This document shows, piece by piece, positions 38,209 to 47,357 of a stretch of DNA of 64,000 nt. The position numbers and the translations under genes are program-made. The first letter of the stretch is position 1; every line of letters begins with the position of its first letter. The stretch spans positions 1-64,000 of the forward strand of contig JADGDV010000006.1 of NCBI GenBank assembly GCA_016744695.1, given 5' to 3'. The notes under the pieces are model-generated. The model saw nothing but the letters and a program-made list of their open reading frames with translations, ran no database searches and was not told the origin of the DNA. The DNA is from Hahellaceae bacterium. Its GTDB lineage: Bacteria > Pseudomonadota > Gammaproteobacteria > Pseudomonadales > Oleiphilaceae.

Positions 38209-39441
38209 ATGGACAAAATAAAAATGAAACCACAACTTCTCGCACTATCCGCCAGTGTAATTATAGCCAATTCACAATTTGCTTCTGCCGCACCGAACCC
38301 GTTTCAAGATGCACGTTCATTTGCCATGGGCGGAACAGGCGCCGCATCGTCTACACCTGCCGCGGCCAGTTTTCACAACCCTGCATTACTAGCGATTAAA
38401 CACGAAGATAAACATGATGGGTTTGGCCTTATTTTACCTTCTGTCAACGCCGCCTTTGCTGATGATGAGGAAGTTATTGATCAAATTGATGACTTACAAA
38501 GTGATATTGATGACTTTAACGACCTAACTGACCCTGATGAAATTAAAGCGGCGGCAGCTCAATTAAGCAGCCAATTTTCCAAGTTGAACAATGACACGGT
38601 TAAAGCTGACATTGGTGTAGGTACAGCGCTGGTCATACCCAATGACACATTTGCAGTAAGTGTCTTTGTTGATGGAACCTCAAAAGTAACTGTTCGAAGC
38701 TTTATTGATGATGATGACGTCGCATTATTAGATGCTATAGCTAGCTCAGGTGTTAATCCCCCGGACCTTGATGAAACAAACCTTAAATCTAAAGCCGCTG
38801 CCATCGCAGGCTCTATTGGAGAACTAGGAGTGAGCTTTGCTACGGCCTTTGACATAGGAGACAACAAACTCACAGTGGGTGTATCTCCTAAGTATGTATC
38901 ATTAATAACTTACGAATATACTGCCAACATTACCTCATTTGATGAAGATGATGTAGATGAAGATGATTACAAAACTGACGATAATACTTTTAATATGGAC
39001 ATTGGCGTTGCCTATCAATTTGGTAAAGAGGGTCAATGGATCGCGGGTTTGATGGTAAAAAATATTATACCGACAGACCTTGAAACAACATCAGGCTACA
39101 GCATGGATGTTGACCCACTAGCCACGATTGGCATCGCCTACTCTAGGGATTGGTTTACACTAACAAGCGACATGGACTTAACAGAAAACAAAGCTTTTGG
39201 CTTTGAAGATGATAACCAGTTTGTATCTGCAGGCGCAGAATTTGACCTAGCAGATCTAGCTCAGTTTAGGCTTGGCGTACGCCACAATATTGGAGATACC
39301 AGTGATAGCGAAGGTGTTGAAGAAGGAACCAAGTTCACTGCAGGTTTAGGCTTCTCACCTTTTGGCGTACATATCGAGTTGTCAGGCTTAGTGAGTGATA
39401 CTGAGTACGGCGCAGCAGCAGAGCTTGGCTTTACGTTTTAA
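38209..39441 (+). CDS. TraF-like outer-membrane protein (TraF_2 family)
   Basis: The 410-residue protein has a signal peptide (either from Met1 or from Met6 as MKPQLLALSASVIIANSQFASA). The signature start NPFQDARSFAMGGTGAASS is shared by a family labelled conjugal transfer protein TraF, which is unrelated in role to F-plasmid TraF. A beta-barrel with FadL-like features follows. Acidic inserts (DDEEVIDQIDDLQSDIDDF) are notable. The C-terminus EYGAAAELGFTF ends in Phe, as expected for a BAM substrate. Function is unknown. Confidence 0.75.
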   Translation: MDKIKMKPQLLALSASVIIANSQFASAAPNPFQDARSFAMGGTGAASSTPAAASFHNPALLAIKHEDKHDGFGLILPSVNAAFADDEEVIDQIDDLQSDIDDFNDLTDPDEIKAAAAQLSSQFSKLNNDTVKADIGVGTALVIPNDTFAVSVFVDGTSKVTVRSFIDDDDVALLDAIASSGVNPPDLDETNLKSKAAAIAGSIGELGVSFATAFDIGDNKLTVGVSPKYVSLITYEYTANITSFDEDDVDEDDYKTDDNTFNMDIGVAYQFGKEGQWIAGLMVKNIIPTDLETTSGYSMDVDPLATIGIAYSRDWFTLTSDMDLTENKAFGFEDDNQFVSAGAEFDLADLAQFRLGVRHNIGDTSDSEGVEEGTKFTAGLGFSPFGVHIELSGLVSDTEYGAAAELGFTF

Positions 39442-39457
39442 ATCAACTAACTCGGTA

Positions 39458-39491
39458 TTTTGTCATCCTCACAAGGGCGAGGATGACAAAA
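39458..39491. terminator. bidirectional terminator between TraF-like gene and hypothetical gene
   Basis: TTTTGTCATCCTC (39458-39470) pairs with GAGGATGACAAAA (39479-39491) over an 8-base loop. A/T tracts at both ends allow function on either strand, and the genes converge here. The GAGGATGAC core also occurs at 35046. Confidence 0.7.
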
Positions 39492-39511
39492 TAAAGAGAT
39501 AACGCAGCAAG

Positions 39512-39856
39512 TTAACTTTCTTGAGGATCAAGCACAATTCGTCGGCGCTTCTTAACCGTGATTTTAGTTTTAGGGGCAGATGAGTTTTCCGTCGATTTAG
39601 CACTAATTTGTGACTTTTGAGCATTAACAGGCAACGCTGGCGAGGCCTCTTCAAAAGCGGCCCTGTAAACTTCAAAGCCATGCCGAATCAATCGAACCTG
39701 CTCAAATGCAGTTAAACCGTCCGGTATATTTTTAGGGTTTCCGCTAAAGTTACTTGAAGAAGGAAAACCGCTAAACTCAATGTAGAGACCGCTCTCGTGA
39801 AGTGCTTTACGAGAATGAGAATCTACTGTCCATTTGTCATAATTGATATCAACCAT
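39512..39856 (-). CDS. hypothetical protein
   Basis: The 114-residue protein has no signal peptide. Residues 1-65 are aromatic and Gly-rich (HESGLYIEFSGFPSSSNFSG), and residues 53-70 are helical (FEQVRLIRHGFEVYRAAFEE). The last 40 residues form a low-complexity Lys/Ser tail ending KKRRRIVLDPQES. I do not recognise a family. It lies between a bidirectional terminator and the pfp gene and is transcribed divergently from the latter. Confidence 0.6.
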   Translation of the reverse strand: MVDINYDKWTVDSHSRKALHESGLYIEFSGFPSSSNFSGNPKNIPDGLTAFEQVRLIRHGFEVYRAAFEEASPALPVNAQKSQISAKSTENSSAPKTKITVKKRRRIVLDPQES

Positions 39857-40024
39857 AGTTATATCTTTTCGGCCATTTTAATCGTTTCTAAGAAAACCCA
39901 ATTGTAACAAATTGTAAATTAGCGTGCTAGTCGAGTAATCAAACCTACAAGCTATGCTCGATTTTTATAATAAATCAACGTATCATGCGCGCCAGAATTC
40001 CATACTTTTAGAGGCTACAGGGTA

Positions 40025-41290
40025 ATGTCGATTAAAAACGCGTTCTATGCTCAATCTGGTGGTGTTACAGCTGTTATCAATGCATCAGCATGTGGCTTAA
40101 TAGAAACCGCTAGAGCTAATAGCGATAAAATTGGGACTGTATACGCAGGACGCAACGGAATTATCGGTGCGCTTCGTGAAGAACTCATTGATACAAGCCT
40201 CGAAACTAAAGAAGACATTGCAGCCCTTCGCTATACACCAAGCGGGGCATTTGGCTCTTGCCGCTACAAACTCAAAAACTTCGAAGAAAATAAGCGTGAA
40301 TATGAGCGTTTAATCGAAGTTTTCCGCGCACACGACATCGGTTACTTTTTCTACAATGGTGGTGGCGACTCCCAAGATACCGCTTACAAAGTATCTCAAC
40401 TGAGCGAGAAAATGGGCTACCCGATTACCTGTATCGGTGTGCCAAAGACGGTTGACAACGACCTCCCCTTTACAGACAACTGCCCAGGTTTCGGCTCAGT
40501 GGCAAAATATGTCGCTATTTCAACGCAAGAAGCCGCTATGGATATCGCATCAATGTGCGAATCATCCACTAAAGTATTTATTCTTGAAGTAATGGGCCGT
40601 CACGCAGGCTGGATTGCTGCAGCAGGCGGACTAGCAGGAAAAGACGGGGCTGAAGCACCCCATATTATCCTTTTCCCTGAAGTAGCCTTTGACCGTGATA
40701 AGTTTCTTGCGCGTGTTGATGAGTGTGTGAAGAATTACGGTTATTGTGTTGTCGTTGCCTCTGAAGGCGCACAGTATGAAGACGGCCGTTTCGTGGCTGA
40801 CGCAGGGCAGAAAGATGCTTTCGGTCATACTCAGTTGGGCGGTGTTGCACCAGCCTTAGCTAACATTGTTAAACAGGCACTAGGTTACAAATACCACTGG
40901 GCCGTTGCTGACTATCTACAACGCGCAGCACGCCATATTGCTTCAGCTACTGATGTAGAGCAAGCTTACGCTATGGGTAAAGCCGCCGTTGAATTTGCTA
41001 TTGAAGGTCGTAATGCCGTCATGCCTATTATTGTTCGCGAGCCCGGTGAGCACTATAAATGGACAATAGGTGAAGCACCGCTTAGCCAGGTTGCTAACCA
41101 AGAGAAAAAGATGCCAATTCATTATATTACTGATGATGGTTTTGGTATAACTGAAGAGTGTCGTCAATATTTAGAGCCCTTAATACGCGGCGAAGACTAC
41201 CCTCCTTATCAAGACAACGGTCTACCTAACTACGTTAAGCTACAAAATAACTTGGTAGAAAAGAAACTCCGCACAGAGTTTGATGTTTAA
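40025..41290 (+). CDS. pfp: pyrophosphate-dependent phosphofructokinase
   Basis: The 421-residue protein is a phosphofructokinase-family enzyme with YAQSGGVTAVINASACG at the N-terminus, FYNGGGDSQDTA at the phosphoryl-donor site and PKTVDNDL. The Lys in PKTVDND and Asp in GGGDS replace the small residues found in ATP-dependent enzymes, which marks the PPi-using type. The MGRHAGWIAAA stretch is the fructose-6-phosphate site. It catalyses a reversible step usable in glycolysis or gluconeogenesis. It stands alone and ends at a strong terminator. It was called from residues, not assay; ATP use remains possible. Confidence 0.85.
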   Translation: MSIKNAFYAQSGGVTAVINASACGLIETARANSDKIGTVYAGRNGIIGALREELIDTSLETKEDIAALRYTPSGAFGSCRYKLKNFEENKREYERLIEVFRAHDIGYFFYNGGGDSQDTAYKVSQLSEKMGYPITCIGVPKTVDNDLPFTDNCPGFGSVAKYVAISTQEAAMDIASMCESSTKVFILEVMGRHAGWIAAAGGLAGKDGAEAPHIILFPEVAFDRDKFLARVDECVKNYGYCVVVASEGAQYEDGRFVADAGQKDAFGHTQLGGVAPALANIVKQALGYKYHWAVADYLQRAARHIASATDVEQAYAMGKAAVEFAIEGRNAVMPIIVREPGEHYKWTIGEAPLSQVANQEKKMPIHYITDDGFGITEECRQYLEPLIRGEDYPPYQDNGLPNYVKLQNNLVEKKLRTEFDV

Positions 41291-41310
41291 ACGCAATCAT
41301 CTACTACGTT

Positions 41311-41343
41311 AAAAAAAGGGTGGCTATTTAGCCGCCCTTTTTT
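41311..41343 (+). terminator. intrinsic terminator after pfp
   Basis: AAAAAAAGGGTGGC and GCCGCCCTTTTTT form a stem across CTATTTA-type loop bases, ending in a T-run. It lies about 20 bp past the pfp stop codon. Confidence 0.85.
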
Positions 41344-41428
41344 ATCTTTCCATCCAAGTTTATATTTTAAAAACATACAATAAACTTCAATTGCAATTTA
41401 CCCAACTACTCACTATTAATACATATCC

Positions 41429-41659
41429 CTAACTAACGTGCGCATCAAACTCAGTGAAGCCACCAATATACTGCTGACCAATAAATATCTGCGGGACGGT
41501 TTCAACGTTTGTTCCGGTGGTTTTTTCTAAATCTGCCTTACTAATACCTTCATCTATAATATCAATAAAACGATATTCAAAACCTTTGATATCACATAAC
41601 TGCTTGGCACGCTGGCAAAAACCACACGAAGGTTTTCCAAAGATAGTAACCCTTTCCAT
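41429..41659 (-). CDS. grx: glutaredoxin
   Basis: The 76-residue protein starts at ATG 41657-41659, chosen for its AGGAG seven bases upstream and the match of MERVTIFGKPSCGFC to family N-termini. The active site is CGFC (Cys12, Cys15), a variant of the dithiol CPYC motif. TVPQIFIG (cis-Pro) and GGFTEFD are the glutathione-binding parts. It is a short class I-type glutaredoxin; class cannot be fixed from sequence alone. It is convergent with pfp. Confidence 0.9.
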   Translation of the reverse strand: MERVTIFGKPSCGFCQRAKQLCDIKGFEYRFIDIIDEGISKADLEKTTGTNVETVPQIFIGQQYIGGFTEFDAHVS

Positions 41660-41772
41660 AATAATCTCCTGAGTAATAAGGTGAAAAACGCTCAAAAACT
41701 TAATATGTATAGACTAAGATAACAGCAAGAATAGGACTAATTAATTATATTGATAAGGTTCATAGATAAAAG

Positions 41773-42381
41773 TTATCGGACTAATAAACCCAGCATGATT
41801 ATATCAAGTGACTCATCCAAAACAGACTCAGAAATCCCACCTTCAACACAATCAAAACGTCGATCAAGCATGAGGCTTGAAATGCCATGAACCATCGCCC
41901 ATGTGGAGTTAGCAACCAGCAATGAATCTTTATTGACGAATTCACCACTATCAATTCCACGCCTAACAATGCTCACAATCACATCGAATGCTTGATTACC
42001 CGCCTCTTCAAGTTCAGGAAAATCATCATCAGGACTCAACATAGGCCCAAACATTAAGCGGTAAAGCTCAGGGTTATCTAATGCAAAATGAATATAGGCC
42101 TTCCCTGACAACTGTAATGCTCTGGCAGCGGAGCTTTCAGGGCTAGTTACAAGAGCCGAAGCATGATTCAGACGACGAAAGCCTTCAGCCGCTAAAGCGG
42201 CTAACAAGGCTGTTTTGTCTTCAAAATGGCGATAAGGCGCAGTTTGAGACACCCCCACATCTCTTGCTAGCGCACGTAGGCTGATTTTATCTGGCCCGTG
42301 TAATTTCAAATGCTCCAACGCGGTTTCAAGTAGCGCCTGCTTAAGATTGCCATGATGATATGACTGAACCTGAACTCCCAT
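41773..42381 (-). CDS. TetR-family repressor of the adjacent RND pump
   Basis: The 202-residue protein has the TetR helix-turn-helix at about residues 20-60 (ISLRALARDVGVSQTAPYRHF) with a start MGVQVQSYHHGNLKQALLETA typical of its subfamily. The C-terminal ligand domain has the TetR_C_13/WHG-like pattern. It is divergent from the RND adaptor gene at 42588, with an inverted-repeat operator and a promoter in the 206-bp gap. It most likely represses the pump until ligand binding. Confidence 0.9.
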   Translation of the reverse strand: MGVQVQSYHHGNLKQALLETALEHLKLHGPDKISLRALARDVGVSQTAPYRHFEDKTALLAALAAEGFRRLNHASALVTSPESSAARALQLSGKAYIHFALDNPELYRLMFGPMLSPDDDFPELEEAGNQAFDVIVSIVRRGIDSGEFVNKDSLLVANSTWAMVHGISSLMLDRRFDCVEGGISESVLDESLDIIMLGLLVR

Positions 42382-42506
42382 AACCCTTTATTCCTTTAAA
42401 TCTTATTTTCTTGCCTTTATTTCACGGGCAAGTTTGCGACAACACCACGCGATCGTCAACCTGGTATTTCTACATACATAGACTGTACAGAAGGTGTTTT
42501 AAGTGA

Positions 42507-42557
42507 AAACATTGTTGACACCGACAACTTTAAAATAATATTATGTTAACAATGTTT
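42507..42557. promoter_or_regulatory. putative TetR operator and RND promoter
   Basis: AAACATTGTTGAC (42507-42519) and GTTAACAATGTTT (42545-42557) are inverted copies 25 bp apart. Between and inside them lie TTGACA (42515-42520) and TATTAT (42539-42544), separated by 18 bp, so the promoter is enclosed by the half-sites. Confidence 0.65.
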
Positions 42558-42587
42558 ACATAGCAACATTTTTATCAGGATTAAGTC

Positions 42588-43634
42588 ATGTTTTTAAAAA
42601 ATACACTACTCGTTATTTTTAGCTCTCTTTTTATGGTTTCTAATACACAAGCGGAGCAACCTACAAAACTCAACCCTCTCCCTACTTTCTTAGTTGAAAG
42701 AGCTGAAGTAAATTACCTGCCACGAGGCAAGAAGATTAATGCCAGTGGCCGCCTAGCTAACAAATCTGAACAGAGACTATCCTTTAAAACATCAGGGCCA
42801 GTTGCAAAAATCCTGGTTGATGAGGGAGACTGGGTAAAAAAAGGGCAGCTTCTAGCTCAACTGAATCAAGAAGAAATTAATGCTCAGGTCGCTCAATCAC
42901 AATCCATGTTTGATGAAGCCAAGCGTAACAGTGAACGCTACAAAGCACTTTATAAAAAGAAAGTGGTACCCGTTGAGCGCCTTCAGTCTGCAGAGACCCG
43001 ATTAGAAGTAGCCCGATCAAACTTACGCATTGCTAAATTTAACCAATTACACTCAATAATTATCGCCCCCGATGACGGTAGAATTTTAAAGCGTGCAATT
43101 GAGGCCAACGAAATGATTTCTCCGTTTCAAACAGCCTTTGTTATGTCGCTAAGTAAAGGCGGTTGGATTATACGCAGTGGTGTGACGGATAAAGATATTG
43201 TGCGAATAAATAAAGGCGATGTCACAGCTATTCAATTAGATGCTTACCCCGGTAAAGTACTAAAAGGGCAAGTGTCTGAAGTGGGCGCCGCCGCAGACAC
43301 CCGAAGCCACTTATTTGAAATAGAAATCACCTTAAGCGACACAGAACTGCGCCTCCACTCTGGTTTTATTAGTCGGCTTTCAATTACACCATCACAACAA
43401 GAGCCCGTAGCGCTATTACCTATAGAAGCAATTGTTGAAGCCAAGTCTACCAAGGCACAAGTATTTATAATTAATGAATCTAAAGAAGTAAAACAAAGAA
43501 ATGTAGATATCGCATGGCTTGAAAGTGATGCGGTGGCTATTCGCTCAGGCCTCAAAGAAGGTTCTTATGTGGTTACATCAGGTGCGACCTATCTTCATGA
43601 TGGAGACATTGTTTCTGTAGGGGCGTTAAAGTAA
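42588..43634 (+). CDS. RND efflux periplasmic adaptor
   Basis: The 348-residue protein has a cleavable signal peptide (MFLKNTLLVIFSSLFMVSNTQA). Lipoyl half-motifs (ILVDEGDWVKKGQLLAQLNQEEI and IIAPDDGRILKRAIEANEMI), a short coiled coil and a beta-barrel follow. There is no N-terminal Cys, so it is not a lipoprotein. The TAATG overlap of one base with the permease couples translation. An outer-membrane channel gene is not linked. The divergent TetR gene is a likely regulator. Confidence 0.92.
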   Translation: MFLKNTLLVIFSSLFMVSNTQAEQPTKLNPLPTFLVERAEVNYLPRGKKINASGRLANKSEQRLSFKTSGPVAKILVDEGDWVKKGQLLAQLNQEEINAQVAQSQSMFDEAKRNSERYKALYKKKVVPVERLQSAETRLEVARSNLRIAKFNQLHSIIIAPDDGRILKRAIEANEMISPFQTAFVMSLSKGGWIIRSGVTDKDIVRINKGDVTAIQLDAYPGKVLKGQVSEVGAAADTRSHLFEIEITLSDTELRLHSGFISRLSITPSQQEPVALLPIEAIVEAKSTKAQVFIINESKEVKQRNVDIAWLESDAVAIRSGLKEGSYVVTSGATYLHDGDIVSVGALK

Positions 43635-46600
43635 TGAACATCCCTTCCCTTGCAATAAAAAACCACCAATTTACTTTAGTGGTTATTTTACTGCTCGTTG
43701 CGCTCGGTGCGGCATCACTGGCCAATATGCCACGATCAGAAGACCCCCAGTTTGATTTCCCCATGACAATGACAAGCATTGTCTACCCAGGCACCAACCC
43801 CATCGACATGGAAAAACTAGTCGTTGACCCTATTGAAGATGCAATTAATGAATTAGAAGATATTCACCTCATACGAACTGATATTGAAGACGGCATTGCC
43901 ATTATTCAAACTGAGTTTATTTATGGTAGTGACCCTGATGAAAAATACGATGATGTAGTCGCTGCAATTGCGACCATTAGAGATGATTTACCCAGCAACA
44001 TTCGTCGTATTAAAACAGACAAAATTTCACCCGCTGACATCAATATATTCCAGCTAGCCGTTACCTCTCCCACCGCATCCTACGGCGAACTCAAACGCGT
44101 AGCAGAACAAGTAGAGTCACGACTTGAGCGTGTATCAAATGTTAAGCGGGTAGCTGTTAAAGCATACCCAGAACAACAAGTTCAAGTGAAAGCTGACCTG
44201 ATTCGTTTAGCCGCTTTCGATATATCTCTCACTGAACTAGCACAAGCATTACGTTCTTCTGCGGCTAATACTCCAGGAGGACATATCAACATTGGTGAGC
44301 GCCGCTTTACCGTCCAAACCAGTGGTGATTTTAATAGCCTCGATGAAATAAAGCGCACCATTATTCACTCAAGCGGTGATCATGTTGTTTATATTAAAGA
44401 CGTAGCTGACGTCACTTTCGGAGATGAAATCCCCAGCTATTTAGCTCGCTATCAGGGCACTCGATCAGTATTTGTTTCTGTTATTCAGCGAAAAGGTAGC
44501 AATATATTTAATGTGACTAAAGCGCTAAACGAAGCCGTAGATACGCTTAAACTGTCACTCCCTGAAAACATCAAAATAGAAACGGTGATTGATCAAAGCC
44601 ATAGCGTAAATGAAAGGGTTAGTGGGTTTTTCAGTAATTTACTTCAAGGCCTTCTATTGGTAGGCATTACCTGCATTTTAGTCTTAGGTTTTCGCGCATC
44701 ATTTGTGGTGGTACTGGCTATCCCCATGTCTATTCTTATTGGTCTTGGGTGGTTAGACCTTGCAGGTTTTGGCATTCAACAAATGTCCATTGCAGGCCTG
44801 GTCATTGCCTTAGGTCTACTTGTGGACAATGCTATTGTAGTTACCGAAAATGTTGGCCGATTTCTTCGTGATGGTCATGACCGATTAAGCAGTGCAATAA
44901 AAGGCTCATCACAGGTTGCTTGGGCCGTCATCAGCGGTACATTAACCACCATTCTCTCGTTCTTCCCTATTCTTCTTTTACCGAGTCATTCAGGCACGTT
45001 TATTCGCTCAATGCCAGTTACAGTGGTTATTACGCTTACCGCTTCATTGGTTATTGCTTTATTACTTACCCCACTATTGGCCAGTCGTTTTCTAAAACAA
45101 AGCCCACGTAAGGCATCAACCACAGTAGCCAGTAAAATATCGAAAGAAGCTGCATTTGATAATGAGTTTAAAGACTCACCCTGGCTATTAAAACAAGTTC
45201 AACATTTTGCCCGTGGGCCTTATCATCGCATGCTCTCTTTTTCACTCCGTCGCCCTTGGGTGATAATGACGATCTCGCTAGCAATATTGATATCATCATT
45301 ATTACTCATTAAAAGCGTGGGTGTGAGCATGTTTCCAAAAGCAGAAAAACCACAAATTATGGTTAACATAGAAACGGCAGAAGGTTCCAGTTTCGATAAA
45401 ACCTATGCACTAGCTGTAGACGTAGAAAAAATCGTGGCGCAACACCCCGAAGTTATTAGCGTTACTACCAACATAGGTAAAGGTAACCCCCGCATTTATT
45501 ACAACATCACCCCAAAGCGCGAAGTACCCAACTATGCGCAGTTATTTGTACAATTAAAGAATACCGGTGATTATCAAGATGTTAATACCTTTATTGCCAC
45601 GCTACGAGAAGAGTTTAAAGCGCTCCCTGCTTCCCGCGTAACGGTTCAAGAGTTTATGCAAGGCCCTCCCTATGTTGCGCCTATATCCATTCGTGTTATG
45701 GGAGATGACCTTAATACACTTCGTGCAGTGGCAGTAGAAATTGAAAGTATAGTAAAAGAAACAACAGGCACCGTGAATGTTGACAACCCAGTAGCCAGAC
45801 ATAAAGTTGACGTACGCATTCGTATAAATCGCGATAAAGCTGCTCTACTGAATATTCCTATTCAAACGATTGACTTGGCTATTCGTACCGCGCTAGTGGG
45901 GCAAACAGTAGGCGCTTACAGAGACGAGCAAGGCGAAGATTATGATATCGTCATCCGCCGTGCAGGCTCACAGAAACCGCATTTCGATGCCTTACGAGAA
46001 GTGAACTTAAAGTCACCTACAGGAGGCATGGTTTTACTTGATCACTTAATTGATATTGAAATGGAAAGTATCATCCCTCGTTTCCAGCACCATAATTTAG
46101 AACGAATGGCACGAGTAACGTCAGATGTTGCAACAGGCTATCAAACAGAACAAGTCACCAACAACATTATAGAAAAGCTCGACCAATACCCATGGCCTGA
46201 CGGGGTTAAATATTTGGTGGGTGGAGAACAAGAGAATCGAAAAGAGTCATTTGGTGGCATGCTTCAAGCATTAATTATTGCACTGCTTGGTATCTTTGCC
46301 GTGCTAGTACTACAGTTTAGATCTTTTATTCAACCGCTGATTATATTTGCCGCCATTCCCTTTGCCGTTACAGGCGCTATATTCGCGCTCTGGATCACAG
46401 GTTACACGTTCTCATTCACGGCCTTCGTAGGTTTAACATCCCTAGTCGGCATTGTAGTTAATAACTCAATTATTCTGGTTGATTATGCCAACCAGATTAG
46501 AGTAACAGCCAGAAAAAAACAGGGTGTAGAAACCAAAAAAGATATTTCAAACGCCATTGTTGAATCAGGAAAAAACCGTTTACTACCTATACTCTTAACA

Positions 46601-46765
46601 ACGCTCACTACCATTGGAGGCTTACTTCCACTCACATTAACTGGTTCATCAATGTGGTCTCCCATGGGCTGGGCTATTATTGGTGGGCTTATCGTTTCTA
46701 CCTTATTAACACTATTTGTCGTACCTGTTCTTTATCAGTGGCTAACTAAACCAGAGGCTATATGA
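43634..46765 (+). CDS. RND efflux permease
   Basis: The 1043-residue protein is a full-length AcrB-type RND pump, with NHQFTLVVILLLVALGAASL at TM1, then the MPRSEDPQFDFP motif and SIVYPGTNPIDMEKLVVDPIE of the porter domain. TM4 has GLVIALGLLVDNAIVVTENV, with the single Asp of the proton relay. Its two halves are homologous, as in the family. It belongs with the preceding adaptor; substrate is unknown. It is distinct in sequence from the permease at 19096. Confidence 0.94.
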   Translation: MNIPSLAIKNHQFTLVVILLLVALGAASLANMPRSEDPQFDFPMTMTSIVYPGTNPIDMEKLVVDPIEDAINELEDIHLIRTDIEDGIAIIQTEFIYGSDPDEKYDDVVAAIATIRDDLPSNIRRIKTDKISPADINIFQLAVTSPTASYGELKRVAEQVESRLERVSNVKRVAVKAYPEQQVQVKADLIRLAAFDISLTELAQALRSSAANTPGGHINIGERRFTVQTSGDFNSLDEIKRTIIHSSGDHVVYIKDVADVTFGDEIPSYLARYQGTRSVFVSVIQRKGSNIFNVTKALNEAVDTLKLSLPENIKIETVIDQSHSVNERVSGFFSNLLQGLLLVGITCILVLGFRASFVVVLAIPMSILIGLGWLDLAGFGIQQMSIAGLVIALGLLVDNAIVVTENVGRFLRDGHDRLSSAIKGSSQVAWAVISGTLTTILSFFPILLLPSHSGTFIRSMPVTVVITLTASLVIALLLTPLLASRFLKQSPRKASTTVASKISKEAAFDNEFKDSPWLLKQVQHFARGPYHRMLSFSLRRPWVIMTISLAILISSLLLIKSVGVSMFPKAEKPQIMVNIETAEGSSFDKTYALAVDVEKIVAQHPEVISVTTNIGKGNPRIYYNITPKREVPNYAQLFVQLKNTGDYQDVNTFIATLREEFKALPASRVTVQEFMQGPPYVAPISIRVMGDDLNTLRAVAVEIESIVKETTGTVNVDNPVARHKVDVRIRINRDKAALLNIPIQTIDLAIRTALVGQTVGAYRDEQGEDYDIVIRRAGSQKPHFDALREVNLKSPTGGMVLLDHLIDIEMESIIPRFQHHNLERMARVTSDVATGYQTEQVTNNIIEKLDQYPWPDGVKYLVGGEQENRKESFGGMLQALIIALLGIFAVLVLQFRSFIQPLIIFAAIPFAVTGAIFALWITGYTFSFTAFVGLTSLVGIVVNNSIILVDYANQIRVTARKKQGVETKKDISNAIVESGKNRLLPILLTTLTTIGGLLPLTLTGSSMWSPMGWAIIGGLIVSTLLTLFVVPVLYQWLTKPEAI

Positions 46766-46784
46766 AAATAAATTACGCAGTGCT

Positions 46785-46811
46785 ATAGTGTGTTAATAGT
46801 TAACACACTAT
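46785..46811. promoter_or_regulatory. perfect inverted repeat, ParD operator
   Basis: ATAGTGTGTTAA (46785-46796) and TTAACACACTAT (46800-46811) are perfect inverted copies around a 3-bp centre (TAG), 15 bp before the parD start codon. This is the expected autoregulatory site of a ParD-type antitoxin. Confidence 0.8.
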
Positions 46812-46825
46812 TAGGTAGGTGATAT

Positions 46826-47068
46826 ATGACTAGAACAACGAGTGTTACTTTAGGAAATTCACTAAATGAGTTTATTGTACGTATGATTGATTCAGGTAGG
46901 TACGGCTCAACAAGTGAAGTTATGCGCTCTGCATTAAGGCTTTTAGAAGGACAAGAAAACCAACAACTCATGCTAAAGCAAGCCTTACAAGAAGGCTTAG
47001 ATAGCGGTGAATCTTCATTATCTCTTAAAGACATTGCACAACAGACCAAGCAACGTCTAAGTGTATAA
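46826..47068 (+). CDS. parD: type II antitoxin, ParD family
   Basis: The 80-residue protein begins with a ribbon-helix-helix DNA-binding part (TTSVTLGNSLNEFIVRMIDS, then GRYGSTSEVMRSALRLLE), followed by a toxin-binding tail. This is the ParD/CopG arrangement. It overlaps the toxin gene by 8 bases. A perfect inverted repeat directly upstream is its probable operator. It neutralises the ParE-like toxin and represses the pair. Confidence 0.92.
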   Translation: MTRTTSVTLGNSLNEFIVRMIDSGRYGSTSEVMRSALRLLEGQENQQLMLKQALQEGLDSGESSLSLKDIAQQTKQRLSV

Positions 47069-47357
47069 ATTATCGGTTAAAGCTACTGAAGATTTTGCAG
47101 GTATCTATGAATACACATTCTTGAATTTTGGTTCCTCTCAAGCTGATTTTTATACAGGTGAAATGGAGTCCTGCCTTCAACACTTATCTGAGCAACCATT
47201 AATTGGACGTGAACTTTCTAATATAGAGTTGTGTCTTCATCGTTATGACTACTTAAAGCACGCCATTTTCTACAGCATCAGAGATAAAGATATTTTTATT
47301 GTCAGAATACTACACCAACAAATGAACCCAACCCTACTGTTACAGAAACCGCATTAG
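47061..47357 (+). CDS. parE: type II toxin, ParE/RelE family
   Basis: The 98-residue toxin shows the ParE pattern: LSVKATEDFAGIYEYTFLNF, then GRELSNIELCLHRYDYLKHAIFY and IFIVRILHQQMNP. The family normally ends close to HQQMDP-x-x-HL; here the final residues TLLLQKPH come from DNA in which another frame encodes an AraC-type C-terminus. The natural toxin end was therefore probably replaced by a recombination junction, most likely near 47320. Activity may still be intact, since the core is present. ParE toxins target DNA gyrase. Confidence 0.88.
   Translation: MYKLSVKATEDFAGIYEYTFLNFGSSQADFYTGEMESCLQHLSEQPLIGRELSNIELCLHRYDYLKHAIFYSIRDKDIFIVRILHQQMNPTLLLQKPH

Noticed and set aside
38209-39441. 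Evidence of a conjugative plasmid from the TraF-like gene
   Set aside because: The TraF_2 label does not imply conjugation; no other transfer gene is present and the protein looks like an outer-membrane barrel.
43634-46765. Heavy-metal (CusA-type) pump for the second RND permease
   Set aside because: TM4 has the drug-pump-like VDNAIVV arrangement, and no metal-binding adaptor or metal regulator is near.
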